Assembly (NCBI GenBank): GCA_964023275.1
Contig: OZ029929.1
Span: 744,001 to 808,000 of the forward strand
Length of the DNA: 64,000 bases
Origin: Norana najaformis
Lineage: Eukaryota > Annelida > Clitellata > Crassiclitellata > Hormogastridae
Direction: 5' to 3'
The notes under the pieces are model-generated. The model had not been told where the DNA came from. It was given only the letters and a program-made list of their open reading frames with translations, and did no database searches. Positions 21,101 through 35,900 of this stretch are shown here, piece by piece. A program made the position numbers and the translations under genes. Numbering within the stretch: the first letter of the stretch is position 1; each line of letters begins with the position of its first letter.

Positions 21101-23526
21101 GCTTGTTAGGCCTTTGTAACAAACCAATCGGACAATGCATTTCAAGGTCAAAGGTCAGGTCATGTCAGGTCAAATGATGCACGGCTGTGTAAAAAAATAG
21201 GTCAGGTCAGGTGAGGTAAAGTAAGATTTGAAGAGTTAAGGTGAATTGTTATTACTAAGTGGAGGTAACGCAATATGAAGTATTAATTGTGAACAGCGAT
21301 CTTACCTACCTGTGTCCAGCCAACCATCTGACCGATTTGCTGAAATACCTCATGGAATTTCTAATAACTTGAACATCCAAGCAACACCGAATTATCGTAA
21401 TCGTAAACTCGAAATGTCTAAGGCGCTGCTTAAAAGCTAAGCGCAGGGCACCAGCTTATTCACGAGCGCTGCGTCAAGGCGGTGGGATTGTCCAAAGATG
21501 CCATTTCAATAAGAAAGTCCGGTTGCCAGAAGACCAGAGAGAAGGAGAGGAGCTGTTAGAGTGGGTTGTGTTTAAGCCGAGAGAATGGGAAGACAGCGGA
21601 TTCGATGGTTCAGGGTGGGATTTCTTGAAAAAGTGAGACTAGTTTTTGAATGGAATACCTGAGGAGTAATAGATAAGAGGGGTTTCAGACAGATAATGGT
21701 GGATGCGGTCCTCATATACATACCAGGAATAGCGACAACGGCACGAGTTCTCCTCCTGCTGCCCGCGTAGCTCATGACAAGAGAGTTTTGCTCGTCAATC
21801 TCCAGCACGAGCGATGTATTGCTGTCATCCTGGATGAGTAGCAGCAGCAGCATCGGTGAGCTGTGAATGGTACGGAGGCTGAGCGATAGGTTTCCGAGCA
21901 TCAGTGATGGATGCATCGTTGCGTGGAAGGCGATGACGGATGGAGCATCCTTGAAGGTGACGGTGCTGTGGTCTATGTCTTGAAAGGTTCAGATAAACAA
22001 CAACCGTTTAAAAGCTGTTTATTAAGGGCAATAAACAAGTGGTATCCTTGCAGGCTTTTTGTTAATCGATGTCGATAAACAACCATTTCGTTTAGTCGGG
22101 CGTTTATTATGGTGAATAAAAACAACAATCTGTTTACCAATTTGTTGGAATAGACCACATCAGACCAGAAAAGATTAGTTTAAAGGTTACAAATTACAAA
22201 TTACAGTTTAGGTTAGATTAGATTAGACTAGATTAGATTAGATTAGAGGAAATTAGAGGAAATTAGAGGAAATTAGTGGAAATTAGAGGAAATTAAAGGA
22301 AATTAGAATTAGACTTTTGGTTTGGATTGGATTAGATCAGATTGGATTGAAGTAGATTAGATTGGATTAGATTGGATTAGATTGGAGTGGATTAGACTGG
22401 GGTGGATTAGACTGTGGTGGATTGTATTAGATTGGAGTAGATTAGATTAGACTTACAGAACTGACACTTGGAGCCTTCATAGTGCCCCGTGGGTCCACAA
22501 TCACAGATGGGGGTCGTCCAGCTGTTGACGCAGGTTCCCCCGTTCAAACAGAGGGTTGACTCGTTGGCCAGGCACCAGTCGATGAGGTCACAGTCGCCCA
22601 AGGTCACGCCGACGCCCAGCTGGCTGTGGATGACCTTGACCGGGTCAAGGTCAAGGTCTTGGATCTTCAGGCTGCGCATGCAACCGATGTAGGCCGCTGA
22701 AATAGCAACGAATGGATGGATGGATGGATGAATGAATGAATGAAAGAAAGAAAGAATGAAAGAAAGAATGGGTGGATGCATGCATGCATAGATAGATGGT
22801 TGAGTGAGTGGTTGAGTGAATGAGTGAGTGGTTGAGTGAATGAGTGAGTGGTTGAGTGAGTGGTTGAGTGAGTGATTGAGTGATTGATTAATTGAGTGAG
22901 TGAGTGATTGAGTGATTGATTAATTTATTGAGTAAATGAGTGAGTGAGTGCTTGAGTGATTGATTAATTGATTGATTGAGTGAGTGAGTGATTAAGTGAT
23001 TGATTAACTGAGTGAGTGATTGATTGATTGATTGATTGAGTGAGTGAGTGAGTGGTTGAGTGAATGAGTGTGAGTGAATGAGTGTGAATGAGTGAGTGAG
23101 TGAGTGAGTGAATGAATGAGTGAGTATGGTGAGTAAACATTGAACTAACAGGTCATTTCTGTATTTGGACCGAAGCCAAGATACGTGGAATCGCCGAAAG
23201 CGATGTTCTTGCGAATGTTTTCCATCTTCTTGATCTGATCGACCTCCAGATGCAGCGCCCTTCAAAGACAAACACCTGCCCTCGTCCTCAGTTTAACAAC
23301 GCCACTTATTCACTTGAGGCGCTTTACAAATGTATTATTACAACTACGGTGAAAATCTTCAATGCCTGACACCACCATAGGAATATCCTACTCCTAATTA
23401 TCGTCCTCATCTATTTCTTTCTCTTCCTCTTCTTCTCTTCCTCTTCCTCCTCTTCTTCTTCCTCTTTCAAGCTAAATGTAAAGCATTGACTAAAAAAGTA
23501 ACCATTTTCACGCAAGACTTATGAAA

Positions 23527-23590
<64 letters not shown>

Positions 23591-26500
23591 GTCATCATCA
23601 TCATCATCATCGTCATCATCATCATCATCGTCGTCGTCGTCATCGTCATCATCAACAACAACAATAACAACATCATCATGATTATCGCATCTTTGCAGTG
23701 TTCTTATTCTCTGCCGCTTACCCATTGTCATAGGAAAGGCTCAATGCATGCCACGCGTTGTCTCCAAGACTGTTGCCGACGACAACGGTTGCCATGGTAT
23801 CTGATGACATCAGAGCAGCCGACAACTGCCCATCAATCAACGACAACTGTCGAATAAAGAAATCATAGGTTTATCTTCAAAACGAATGATTAATAATAAT
23901 AATAATAATAATAATGATAACAAATAATAACAATAATGATAACAATATCATTATTATTATTGTTTTTGCCAACTTATGAAAAATGCTCGAGAGAAATAAA
24001 ATCCCTGGGTTGGCTAAATGTCGTCAAGTTTTGGCAGTGAGAGGTTAATGTTAACATTATCCTTACTGTAACAGTAACATAATGTTGACATATTATTAAA
24101 ATATTATTAACATAGTATTAACATATTATTAACATAATATTAACATATCATTAGCATAACATTAACATAATATTAACATATTATTAACATAATATTAACA
24201 TATTATTAACATAACATTAACATAATGTTAACAATGGACTGACTTGTAGGTATCCCTTAGGAGTGGCAGCCGAGGACTCAGTGTAGGTGAGGAAGCAGTT
24301 GTTCTCCAAAGTCCGAAACTGTAGCTGTATCCGAAGGGCTGTGGACGGAGGGTGCTCGACCTTGGCAAAGGCCCCGTCGTGGGTGAACTGGAGACTGCTC
24401 GACCCGAGGGCGTGGCAACCCTGGTAGGGGGCGGAACCGTCGTCATGGTAACGGACACATGACGTGTTGAGTCGCTCGAGGATGCTCTCGCGGTTGAAGT
24501 AGAGACCGCGAAGGCAGCCGACGAAATTGCGCTCGCTTCGCAGACCTGTCGACGGTAATTTACGATAAAGGTAAAGGTAAGTTATTGTAAAGCTAGTTTC
24601 TATATTACAAAGACAAATCATTTGCGGTTGGATAAGGTAAATGTAGGTAAATGAAAGTAAATTAAGATAAGTCGTCATGGTATGAGTGAATGAATGAATG
24701 AATGAATGAATGAATGACTGGATGGATGGATGGATGGAGGAGTGAGTGAGAGTGAGTTAGTGAGTGTGTTAGTGAGTGAGTGAGTAAGATTGCAAAGCAA
24801 AAAATTACCACAATGACGATGACGCTACTGATGACAGAGAAAATTATGGCAATGATATGGCAGATAGTCCTGGTGATGATAACAGCGACAACGACGTTGA
24901 TAATGACGACGATGATAATAATGATGATGACAACAACAGGTCCCAGCTTTCATCTACTTATCAACTGCATTTGATTATGCGCCGCGTATAAGTAACAAAA
25001 CGGAGTAGACATGTTAAGATTTGGGGAGAAGGGGTTTATACGTCAGTTCCCCCTCTCCACTTTAGAGAAACTGCGCCACTGACCCTGGACACTGGCCGAG
25101 ACGTCCATTCCGCCGAAGTAGACGGAGGGGGGCATCTGGAGGTGGGGGTCCGGTCGGTCAGCGGTCATTCTCTCCGAAGTGGAGTCCAGCTTAGCCTCCA
25201 CTGACTGACCCTTGTGAATGACAGTCAGCTGGTGCCACCTGCCGATCGAAACACGAACCACGATAAGCAATGACCTGTAGGCTAATTCATCATACATACA
25301 TACATACATACATACATACATACATACATACATACATACATACATACATACATACATGCATACATACAAATATATACAATTATACATACATACATGCATG
25401 CATACATATATGAACTTACATACATACATGAATACATGTACATACATATATATGCATATATACATAAATATACATACATACATACATACATACATACACA
25501 GAGTGACATAGCAATATAGTAATAAATAAATAAATTAATTATGTAAATTAGACATTATCCTCATCATCATCATCGTCGTTGTCGTCGGCATCCTATAGTC
25601 ATCGCCCATCGTCGTCGTCATCATCCTACTCACATGTCGTCGTCAAGGTGTGTTCCCATGGAAACAAACAGCTCGCTGAAGGAGACCTGGTCGACGAAAA
25701 TGACGGAAACGTGAAGAGATGAGTTGTGCAGACTGATCGCCAGGTGGCTGTAGAGCGGATAGAGTTCACGCGCGTAGAACAGAATGCCCTCGCTAGATGT
25801 CGTCTGCATGGGCAAATGCAAAGACAGATGACCTCACATACTGTATATTCTTCCTCTTACCCTAATCTCTCTCTCCTCCCCAATTCCAAACACGACCCAC
25901 CATAGTCGTCTGACTGTCTCTCGGATCTTGACCTGGAACCGAACCCTTCCTGCCTATTGGTTTTGTTTTGACTGAGCGCCTGTGAATAAGTTCCCGCGAC
26001 TTAGCTTTCGTTGGGCGCTGTAGAAATCTCTAGCTTAAGAGAGAGATACAAAAACACACACAGAGATTTGAAAATTACATACAAACTGATTTAAAAGCAC
26101 AGACATAGAAAGACGTACAGTCATGCGTACGGACAGATAAAGGCGCAGATACAAGCATACATACACCACAGATATACAAAGACGCAGGCATATACCCGAA
26201 GGTACATTAAAACAGCTGTCTGCACAGACAGACACACACAGACATAGGACACACAGACAGACACACAGATAGACCACAAGACGGAGCAGGACGTAGAATG
26301 TGTCCCTGAAGGTGTCTGACCTTGAACTCTAGGGCCAGGCGACTCCACTGAACCCGTGACCCGTCGACGTCATCGTCATAAAGGTCATAGATCAGCCACT
26401 CTGACCCCTGCAGGGTAATCGCCACACGCGCTGAAAACAGTGACAATGTAATGAAATCCAGAGTCAGTTAAGAAGAAGATGAGATGGTGGTGGTGATGAT

Positions 26501-26853
26501 GATGGTGGTGGTTGTGGTTGTGGTGATGATGATGGTGGTTGTGGTGGTGGTGATGATGTTGGTGGTGGTAGTATTGGGCTGGAATAGTGGTCTTTATTAC
26601 ACATTTTTCTAGATTTTGTGACCTGAATGAAATATGATGTTTAGGCCTGTTATTATTTTTAGCTGAAGTAAAGATTATTATTATTAATTAATATTATTAT
26701 TTATTTTATTATTATTATTTTGCCCAAGGTACTTATGATCCCTCGGGGCTTATAAAAAACGCTCCGGAGAAAGAATCGTCTTATTAAACTCGTCAAGTTT
26801 CGGCATACAGAAGGTGCTTCGGAAGCCGACAAAATTATTATTATTATTATCAC

Positions 26854-26914
<61 letters not shown>

Positions 26915-29900
26915 GTTGTTGTTATTGTTGTTGTTGTTGTCGTCATTATTGTTATTATTACAGTTTTCGCAGTGTTTTCCATCAGACTGCGTTCCATAGC
27001 AGTCACATGAGGCGCTGACGTAATGATTGACACATCTGCCGCCATTTTGACACGGGTCAAGCGTCTCGCACTGACTGTGACATCCCGCCTCAACGTCTCC
27101 ATTGGACGAAAGTAAAGCCTTCACGTTGTCCGGTCCATCAAACAGCTGGACATCACTCACGCAGCCGACGAAGTGTCCACGCTGGGGCATTATGTCTGGA
27201 CTGTAACCTACACGTAAAGGTAAATGTAAATGTATACGGTTTTATGTAGCGACCGTATGGCCTCGACGGTCGACCCTGCTCATTTTTCAGTGAATTTATC
27301 AGGAGAGATCCTTCACCAACGCTGCCCATTTGAATGGATGCCACGCCAGTTAAGGCCCCGTGAAGGAGGGGGACACGATCGTTAAACAGGTAGTGCTAAT
27401 TAGAGCACTTGGAATAGAGGTAAAAGCAGGGTAACATGAACAGAGCAACCGGTGTTAAGGTAAAAGGTAAAGAAAAAGGCAGGGATAACAGTGAAGGTAA
27501 AATGAAGAGAAAACCGGTAACAAGGTGGAAAGTACAGGTAAAAAGAGGAGGTAAGGGTACAGGGTAAAGGTAACTTTTCTAGGCCTATGTAGTAGTATAA
27601 TGTAATATGCGATCCAATGTATAGCCTAATTGAACTCAGTCTAATATGAATTTAATTAAAATCAAAATAAAGTCTAATGTAATCTAATCTCTCCTATTAT
27701 AGTCTATTCTATTCTGTTCTATTCCATTATCTTCTATTCCGATCTAATTTATTCTATTCAAATCGAAATTGCATTACCAGCATGCGATATATAGAATGCG
27801 TATAAAATTCGTAAAAGGCGCCATATAATTGTCCAGCAAGAACTGACCTCCGACGGAGATGACCGACGTGAGGCGCTGACCAGCGGCAGCGGTCACGTTG
27901 TGACCCTTAAGCGGAAGTGACCTGTGGTCACCAGTATCCCCGAGGTCAAGGTCAACTCTCAGCTCCATCCGACGAAGGTCAAGGTTAACGGAGACGCGAT
28001 GCCATTGGTCACGGCCCAGACCTACGTCATAAAATTAAACGTCATAAACACTAAACGTCATGAAGGCTAAACGTTATAAATACTAAATGTCATAAACTTT
28101 AAACGTCATGAAAGCTAAATGTCACAAACACTAAACACCATAAACTATAAACATCATAAACACTGACTTAAACAGTAAACGTCGTAAACGATAAAAGTCA
28201 TGAACAATCAACATCAAACAGCGGACAGTTTTTAGCTTCAACATTTGCACCTTTTTGCCTCTGTAGCACTTCTGCGGCGACACATGTATGTATACATGCA
28301 TGTATTCACGTGTATGTGTATGGGTAACAAACGGGTGTTCGAATTTGTTGGCGCTAAATAAGCGTTCTCTTGCGTAACGCTCGATTTAAATTTTTCCATT
28401 ACGTAACGCGTCAGTTCAAATTTAGTTCGTCTGCTCATGAATAATGTAGTAGGGCGTACGTGACGAGAGGCTGGTTTGTTCGCGCCTAATGTGGCCTGAT
28501 GCGGCCACGTGACAAGGCGAGTGTACTTCTGCGCGTTCGTCAGAAGGCGCCTAGTAATCGGAAGAGCTGCTTTTGCTGGGATCGTAAAATTCGACGGATT
28601 TCGGCGATTGTTGCAAATATTCGAGGATTTATGGAGTCGCAATGGAAGTCTAGGAAGGATTTATACTCCAATCGAGTCAAATTATATCGAATTGTTGCGT
28701 TTTAGTCGAAATCTGGTGATTTTCGATCGGCTGTGTGGGATGTACGATAATCGTTACGATCGCCATCTTCGAACGCGATGAATTATCGCTAAGAATCCAC
28801 TGTTTATCGAAACTTGACGGGAGATCTATAAATCGGATGTCGTATTATCGGCTGTCTCGATTCTTTGGAGGATATATAAAATTGTCGGAAGTGGAGCTGT
28901 TTTATCGGCTTTCGGCGACGAGGTTCTACGAGAGTGCGGTTGTCCTAATCGTATCAATGAAGCCAGCCTACATCCGATGAGAAATGAAAATCATTTAACT
29001 ATCTCCGAAAGAGTAAGTCAAACACAAATTCTCTCTTTCATATTCAGGGTCAGATTTATGATGCTCCGAGACTAGAAGCCAATTAGTTAAATATCTAGAT
29101 CTGTAAACTTTCAGGTGATCAGTAGTTTTCTTCCTGAGTTACCTTGCATGCATGTGGGAATGTATGTATGATTATTGGTATTGATCGATTTTTTAGAAAT
29201 TGTTTAAAATAATGTTCGCGTAAGAAGCTTCAGAGCAATCGAGGTTTAGAGTCAGTAAATCTCCAATTATCAAATTACACCCCTGGTAGGCGGATCCTCT
29301 TCTTCGCTGCTTGTCTGTGCCTCTTTTCTCTCCCCGCCTCATTGTCTCCCTATGCCTACTTGTCTGTGTCTGTCTAAACCTTCTTGTTTCTCTCCGTCTC
29401 TCTGACTTCTTGTCTCTCTCTATCCGTCTGCTTCTCTGCCTCCTTGTATCTCCGTCTCATTCTGCCTCCGCGTCTCTCTCGGCCTTCTTGATTATCTCTG
29501 TCTCGCTGTCTTCCTACTCGTCTTTCTCTGCCTTCTTGTATCTGTTTCTCTGCCTTCTTGTCTCTCTCCCTGCCTCCTTTTTTCTCGCTCTGCCTCCTTG
29601 TCTCCGTCTCTGCCTTATTGTCGCTTTCTCTGCCTCCTTGTCTCTAGCCCTCTGTCTCTGCCTCATTGTCTATCTCCCTCTCTCTGCCTCCTTGTCTCTA
29701 TCCCTCTGTCTCTGCCTCATTGTCTGTCTCCCTCTCTCTGTCTCCTAGTCTCTTTCCCTCTGTGTCTGCCTCCTTGTCTCTCTCTCTACTTCCTTGTCTC
29801 TGTTTCTGCCTCATCCCTCCCTGAGGGTGGTTGGGCTCTTACCCACCCAGATTATAAATCGTGTTCTGCGGTCGATCGCTAGTGGGCGCACGTAGCACAG

Positions 29901-32900
29901 ATTAAGATTCAATCCGGGGATAGCAGAGAACCAGCGTATCTTCGTTCACAATGGACAAGGGAACCAGATGAAGGTCGTAATTGACATCTAATGTAGGCTC
30001 GTTCGCCGTTGCGACGCTCAAAAAGCATAGATATATCACACGAAATTGGACATAGATACCTTGCGTGAACGAGATGAACATAGATATCCTACAAAATTGA
30101 GTCGTAAATAAAACTGCAAATTTCCGACAACATAGGACGCTATCACCAAATGGCCATAGATGTCTGACAAAATACACGTTAAGTAGTTAACATAAAATAA
30201 ACATAGATACCCTAAAGCAGAGATGTGTGACGCTAAATGAACATAAATATCGTGTAAAACGGGAATCTAACACGAGGCGAACATAGATATCACTTACGAA
30301 AACTCTTTGGTACAACTGACAATCCATTTAATACTCGGACATTGAATCTTGCATAGGCTGCTCTTTATCACAAATCACATGCTCCACAAAATTCTCTGGA
30401 CACATTACTTCGCATCATTAATGTCTGCATCAAACAGAATTCAGTCATAACAGAGTCGCACCTGCCTACTGTCGACTAGCGGCCATCCAAACTTCTCTCA
30501 CTACACATGCGCTACAAAAATCACTCGACACATTAAAAATGCATCGGTAATATCTGCCCCCATTAGACATAAGTTCTAACAGTGGTCGCACCTGCCTCAA
30601 ATGGGGACAGGCGCCCATTTTGACGCGCCATTTGTCGTCGTGAGCTGGCAGGTGCGAGCGCAGAGAAAAGAAAATCGTTATTTGCGTCGGGAAAATTGTA
30701 TTTCCCGTGGAAGTAAGACGCGTCGAAGGAGAAAAAAGCAAATTGGAAAATATCTCCGAATCGACGCAGAATTTTAATCGAACACATTCGTCAAATTCGT
30801 CAAATTCGGTGGGTACGCTGAGTGCGCATGCGCGTACCCATGTATCATTGTAACGCCATAAACGTCGTGCAAACAATTTGCGGCATAGGTGTAGGTCTAG
30901 TACAGGAAAAAATTTAAAAGGAGCTACATAAATATTCAGATACATAAATTCCATACATTTATTTGTTTATTTCTGCAGTTATGATTATCGTTCGATGGTG
31001 CTCGGCAATTGTGAGTGAAAGACTTGCTCAGTTTCTACACAGTAACCGCCTCAGGGGAGGACGTTCAAACTCGTACTCTCCCCATTACAAGCCGAGCACT
31101 CTAACCAATAGGCTACCGTGCCCAACGAACAGACATGTCTACATACCATCATATATACATACATACAGACAGACAGACATGCAGACAGACAGACAGACCC
31201 GAGATCTTCAAGCTGGAAGCTTTTGTGAGTAGTTCGATCTGTAAGAAGCGCTATATACGTTGTCAAATACGATACGATACATACATACATATAAGCACAC
31301 ATGTACATGCATAAACACATACATACATACACATATACATACATGCATGCATACATACATGCACAAAAACGTTTATGCAGACATGCATGCATGGGACACG
31401 TGTTTACCCTCATGCATACTGTCGCCGCAAAACGCCCTCGATATAAATGCCGCGACCATAGATAGATTAAACGCAGACCACAGATATATTAAACGCAGAC
31501 CAGGTCTCAAGTGTATCCCTATGTTTGTCTTCATTTATTGGACGCTGTCGCACTCCAGTGCTCACTGTGGAAACGGCGACCGGTCCGCTTGGAGCCGCCG
31601 ACCCACCTCCCACCGGGGGGGGGGGGATAGGGCCCACTTCAAGGGGCAATCAGGAAAACGGCGCAAGATAAAGCCCTGCCAAGAACGACGCCGCCTAGAG
31701 TCGATTTTATTGCCAAAATCCTCCGCCGTCTTGCCAAGAAATGGCCACAGAAGCGCCACCTATAGTTGAATTTATGGGTTTATGTGAGCTGGAATACCTA
31801 GGCAATTTCTTTCTGGTGGGCAATCTTGCCCAAAGACGGTGGCAAGTCTTGGGCTTACGTCTGCGGGTGGATGACCAAGAGGCAAGTCTTAGAGGAGATG
31901 GAGGCAATAATCTTCACATCCGTGTTTCGCTGTTCTGATTGGTGCGTCTGCCTCCCTGTCTGTGTCTGTGTGTCTGTGTATGAGTCACTGTATCTTGTGT
32001 CTGCGTGTCTTTTTGTCTGATTGTATTATGCATGCAGGTTTTCGTGCATATGTGCATACATCATGTATTTTTATCTGTCAGTTTATATAGCGTCGCTTTC
32101 AGAATAAACTACTCTGTATGCCAGCCTACCTGCCTGTCTGTCTGCTGTCTGTCTGCTGTCTGTCTGTCTTTGTCTCTGGACCGTCCCAGAGTCTGCCTGC
32201 CTCTCGCCTTATCTCTCGGGGTTTCTCTTCTGTCTGTCTGTCCGTCGGTCTGTCTGTCTTCTATGTCTTTCTGGACCGTCCCAGAGTCTGTCTGCCTCTC
32301 GCTTTATCCCTCAGGGTTTCTCTTCTCTCTGTCTGTCTGCTGTCTGTCTGTCTGCTGTCTGTCTGTCTGCTGTCTGTCTGTCTATGTTACTGGACCGTCC
32401 CATAGTCTGTCTGCCTCTCGCCTTATAACTCGGGGTTTCTCTTCTGTGTGTGTGTGTCTGTTTGCCTATCTGCCTGTGTGTCCTCTTCGTCATTCGTGTC
32501 GTAAAGAACCCTGGGATCGACCATTGTCCGGAAACGCGCGTTTGCTCAACCACTTCCGTTGCCGGGAACGAGGCTAACATTTTCCGAGACTAACGAAGGC
32601 CTTTGAGGGTCGTTCAAGGAAGGCAGAGTGGGATGGAGGCATAGAGGGAAAGAAGCAAAGGGAAGGAGTAGAGTGCGCTGGAGGCAAAGAGGGAAGGATG
32701 CAAAGGGAAGGAGGTAGAGTGGGATGGAGGCATAGAGGGAAGGATGCACAGGGAAGGAGGTAGAGTGGGATGGAGGCAAAGAGGGAAAGAAGCAAAGGGA
32801 AGGATGTAGAGTGGGATGGAGGCATAGAGGGAAAGAAGCAAAGGGAAGGATGTAGAGTGGGATGGAGGCATAGAGGGAAAGAAGCAAAGGGAAGGATGTA

Positions 32901-35900
32901 GAGTGGGATGGAGGCATAGAGGGAAGGATGCACAGGGAAGGATGTAGAGTGGGATGGAGGCATAGAGGGAAAGAAGCAAAGGGAAGGAGTAGAGTGCGCT
33001 GGAGGCAAAGAGGGAAGGATGCAAAGGGAAGGAGGTAGAGTGGGATGGAGGCATAGAGGGAAGGATGCACAGGGAAGGAGGTAGAGTGGGATGGAGGCAA
33101 AGAGGGAAAGAAGCAAAGGGAAGGATGTAGAGTGGGATGGAGGCATAGAGGGAAAGAAGCGAAGGGAAGGATGTAGAGTGGGATGGAGGCATAGAGGGAA
33201 AGAAGCAAAGGGAAGGATGTAGAGTGGGATGGAGGCATAGAGGGAAGGATGCACAGGGAAGGAGGTAGAGTGGGATGGAGGCAAAGAGGGAAAGAAGCAA
33301 AGGGAAGGATGTAGAGTGGGATGGAGGCATAGAGGGAAAGAAGCAAAGGGAAGGATGTAGAGTGGGATGGAGGCAAAGAGGAAAAGAAGCAAAGGGAAGG
33401 AGGTAGAGTGGGATGGAGGCATAGAGGGAAAGAAGCAAAGGGAAGGATGTAGAGTGGGATGGAGGCATAGAGGGAAAGAAGCAAAGGGAAGGATGTAGAG
33501 TGGGATGGAGGCATAGAGGGAAAGAAGCAAAGGGAAGGATGTAGAGTGGGATGGAGGCATAGAGGGAAGGATGCACAGGGAAGGATGTAGAGTGGGATGG
33601 AGGCAAAGAGGGAAAGAAGCAAAGGGAAGGAGGTAGAGTGCGCTGGAGGCAAAGATGGAAAGAAGCAAAGGGAAGGAGGTAGAGTGCGCTGGAGGCAAAG
33701 AGGGAAAGAAGCAAAGGGAAAGAGGTAGATTGGGATGGAGGCAAAGAGGAAAAGAAGCAAAGGGAAGGAGGTAGAGTGTGCTGGAGGCAAAAATGGAAAG
33801 AAGCAAAGGGAAGGAGGTAGAGTGCGCTGGAGGCAAAGAGGGAAAGAAGCAAAGGGAAAGAGGTAGAGTGGGATGGAGGCAAAGAGGGAAAGAAGTAAAG
33901 GGAAGGAGGTAGAGTGGGATGGAGGCAAAGGTGGAAGGATGCAAAGGGAAGGAGGTAGAGAAGGAGAGAAGGAGACAGAGACGGAAGAAGGCAGGGAGGG
34001 AAGGAGACAGAGAGGGAGGGCAGCACAGAGACAGAGGCAGAGAGGGAAGGAAATAGGGAGCGAAATAAGCAGAGAGGGAAGAAAGCGGAGTGAGAAGGAA
34101 GCACAGAAGTTAGGAAGCAGTGAGGTAAGCAGGCAGCGAGGGAAGCAAAGAGAAGGAGGCAGAAAGGAAATCAGACAGAGAGAAGGAGGCAGACAGGGTG
34201 GGAAGCAGAGACGGAAGGTAGCAGGTAAATGTCGAGAAAAGGCCTGCATGTTGTCTCTCTTTCTCTCTCTCCCCTCTCTCTATCTGTCTGTCTGTCTGTC
34301 TGTCTGTGTCTGCCTAGGATCTACGCACCGGACAGAGGAAGATTTTGAGACCATAGCTTCCGAGCTAGGAGTACGGGGTAAGCCCTAAGCCTGGATTCTG
34401 ATGGCGGAGGGGTTCGACCGAGAGCTAGAAGGCGTTGAGGGGGTATGGAGAGAAATATGGAAAGATTTTCTCCTCCCCGGATAACTAGGAGATGTGGGGA
34501 ACTTGGAGGCTCACAATATTTAACTAATCTGATCTAATATAGTCTAGGCTAATCCAGTCCAATCCAATCTAACCTAATCTAATCTATAGCGCCGTTATCA
34601 TGATGCTCACAGCACCAGTCAGTCGATGACTGCTTGAAGGAACAGGGGTTAGGAAGCTGTCGAAAAGCAATCGTCGACAGAAGCCCAGTCGAAATCCAAC
34701 AGGTCAGAGGAATTCAATCAGCGGACGGGACCCCCAAAAATACCTCAACAAAACTCGCTGTGTTTAAGGTAACCTCCAGTATGATCCAAGCTATGGTTGG
34801 GAGTCTGGACCCCGGGTCCTCTGTGTAGCTATGCCCCTTTTCGGATCTGTGCATGGTATAAGTGGGAGAGGCGGGTGAACTGAAACACTCGCATGGGAGC
34901 CAGTGCGGCTGTTCCAGCTAACAAGAAAATGGAAATGGTTGAACAAAATGTGTTTGTATCGTCGACCGTGAACGTTGCCCTTCAGGCAACAGTCCTCTTC
35001 TGTCGGCAGCTGATGTTCGCCCCTCCCTTCCCTCCCTAAGGAGAGTTGAGACGACCCCACTTCTGATAGGATGTACAACATCCCCTTTGCGTGAAACTGT
35101 TTAAAAATATTGTTATTGGCATCTGGGTTGGTCCCCTCTTAACGCCTGATGGATAAGGGATGCTTGTCTCACGCTGCATAGGCCCCTAGTTTAAATTGTG
35201 TTGTCGCTTTGTGGCACCTTTCTTCGCCTTTTGCTGTTACCTCTCTGTGGCTTTCTTCTTCTTATTATTTCTGCATTTATTAAGCGCCATTATCTAATGA
35301 ACAAGAATCAGAAGATGGTGCTGAGCAATTGTGAGTGAAGGACTTGCTCAAGGTCCCTAATACAGTAATTCAGCGCTTTTGAGAGGTACTTGAAGAGCGC
35401 TATATAAGTGCTTGTTACATTACATTACATTACATTAATCGTCTCAGGGGAGGAGGCTCGAACCCGTACCCTCCGCGTTACAGGCCGACCGCTGTAACCA
35501 GTTAGCTGCCATGCCCCTCTTATACGACTTCAAGGCCCTCTTATCTGTTGGCTCAACGACGCCTGTCTCTCTTACTGGCGCTATTGCTAGGCACAGTAGC
35601 CGACTGGTTAGAGCGTTCGGCTTTCACTCGGATGATATGGGTTCGAGCCTCTTCCTCTGAGACGATTACTGTGTAACGACTTTGAGCAAGTTCATCACTC
35701 ACAGTGTCTGAGCGCCATCGGTTGATGCTTAGTCATTAGACACTGGCGCCTAATAAAATGCAGAAATAGCATTTCCGGCTGTCGGTCGCCTGTCTGACTT
35801 AATGGCACCTCTCTGGCTTCTTGGCACCTATCCCTGACTCTGGCGCCTATACCTGCAACGGCATGGCATCTAATTGTATTAGAGTCGCGCCTATCAGTAT

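Noticed and set aside
23467-23731. Poly-Asp / poly-Met ORFs
   Set aside because: Translation of a CAT/CGT trinucleotide array in an intron.
28238-28980. Overlapping ORFs of 68-134 codons on both strands
   Set aside because: No domain, splice signals or codon pattern; frames on both strands look equally random.
30466-30954. 162-codon minus-strand ORF in the neurexin-like intron
   Set aside because: No recognisable domain; starts and ends without splice or promoter context, although the region is low in repeats.
32546-34249. Very long minus-strand ORFs (456-567 codons) rich in Pro, Ser, Leu, Phe
   Set aside because: They are the stop-free reading of the 46-bp minisatellite in each frame, with the same cyclic peptide; no splice or start context.
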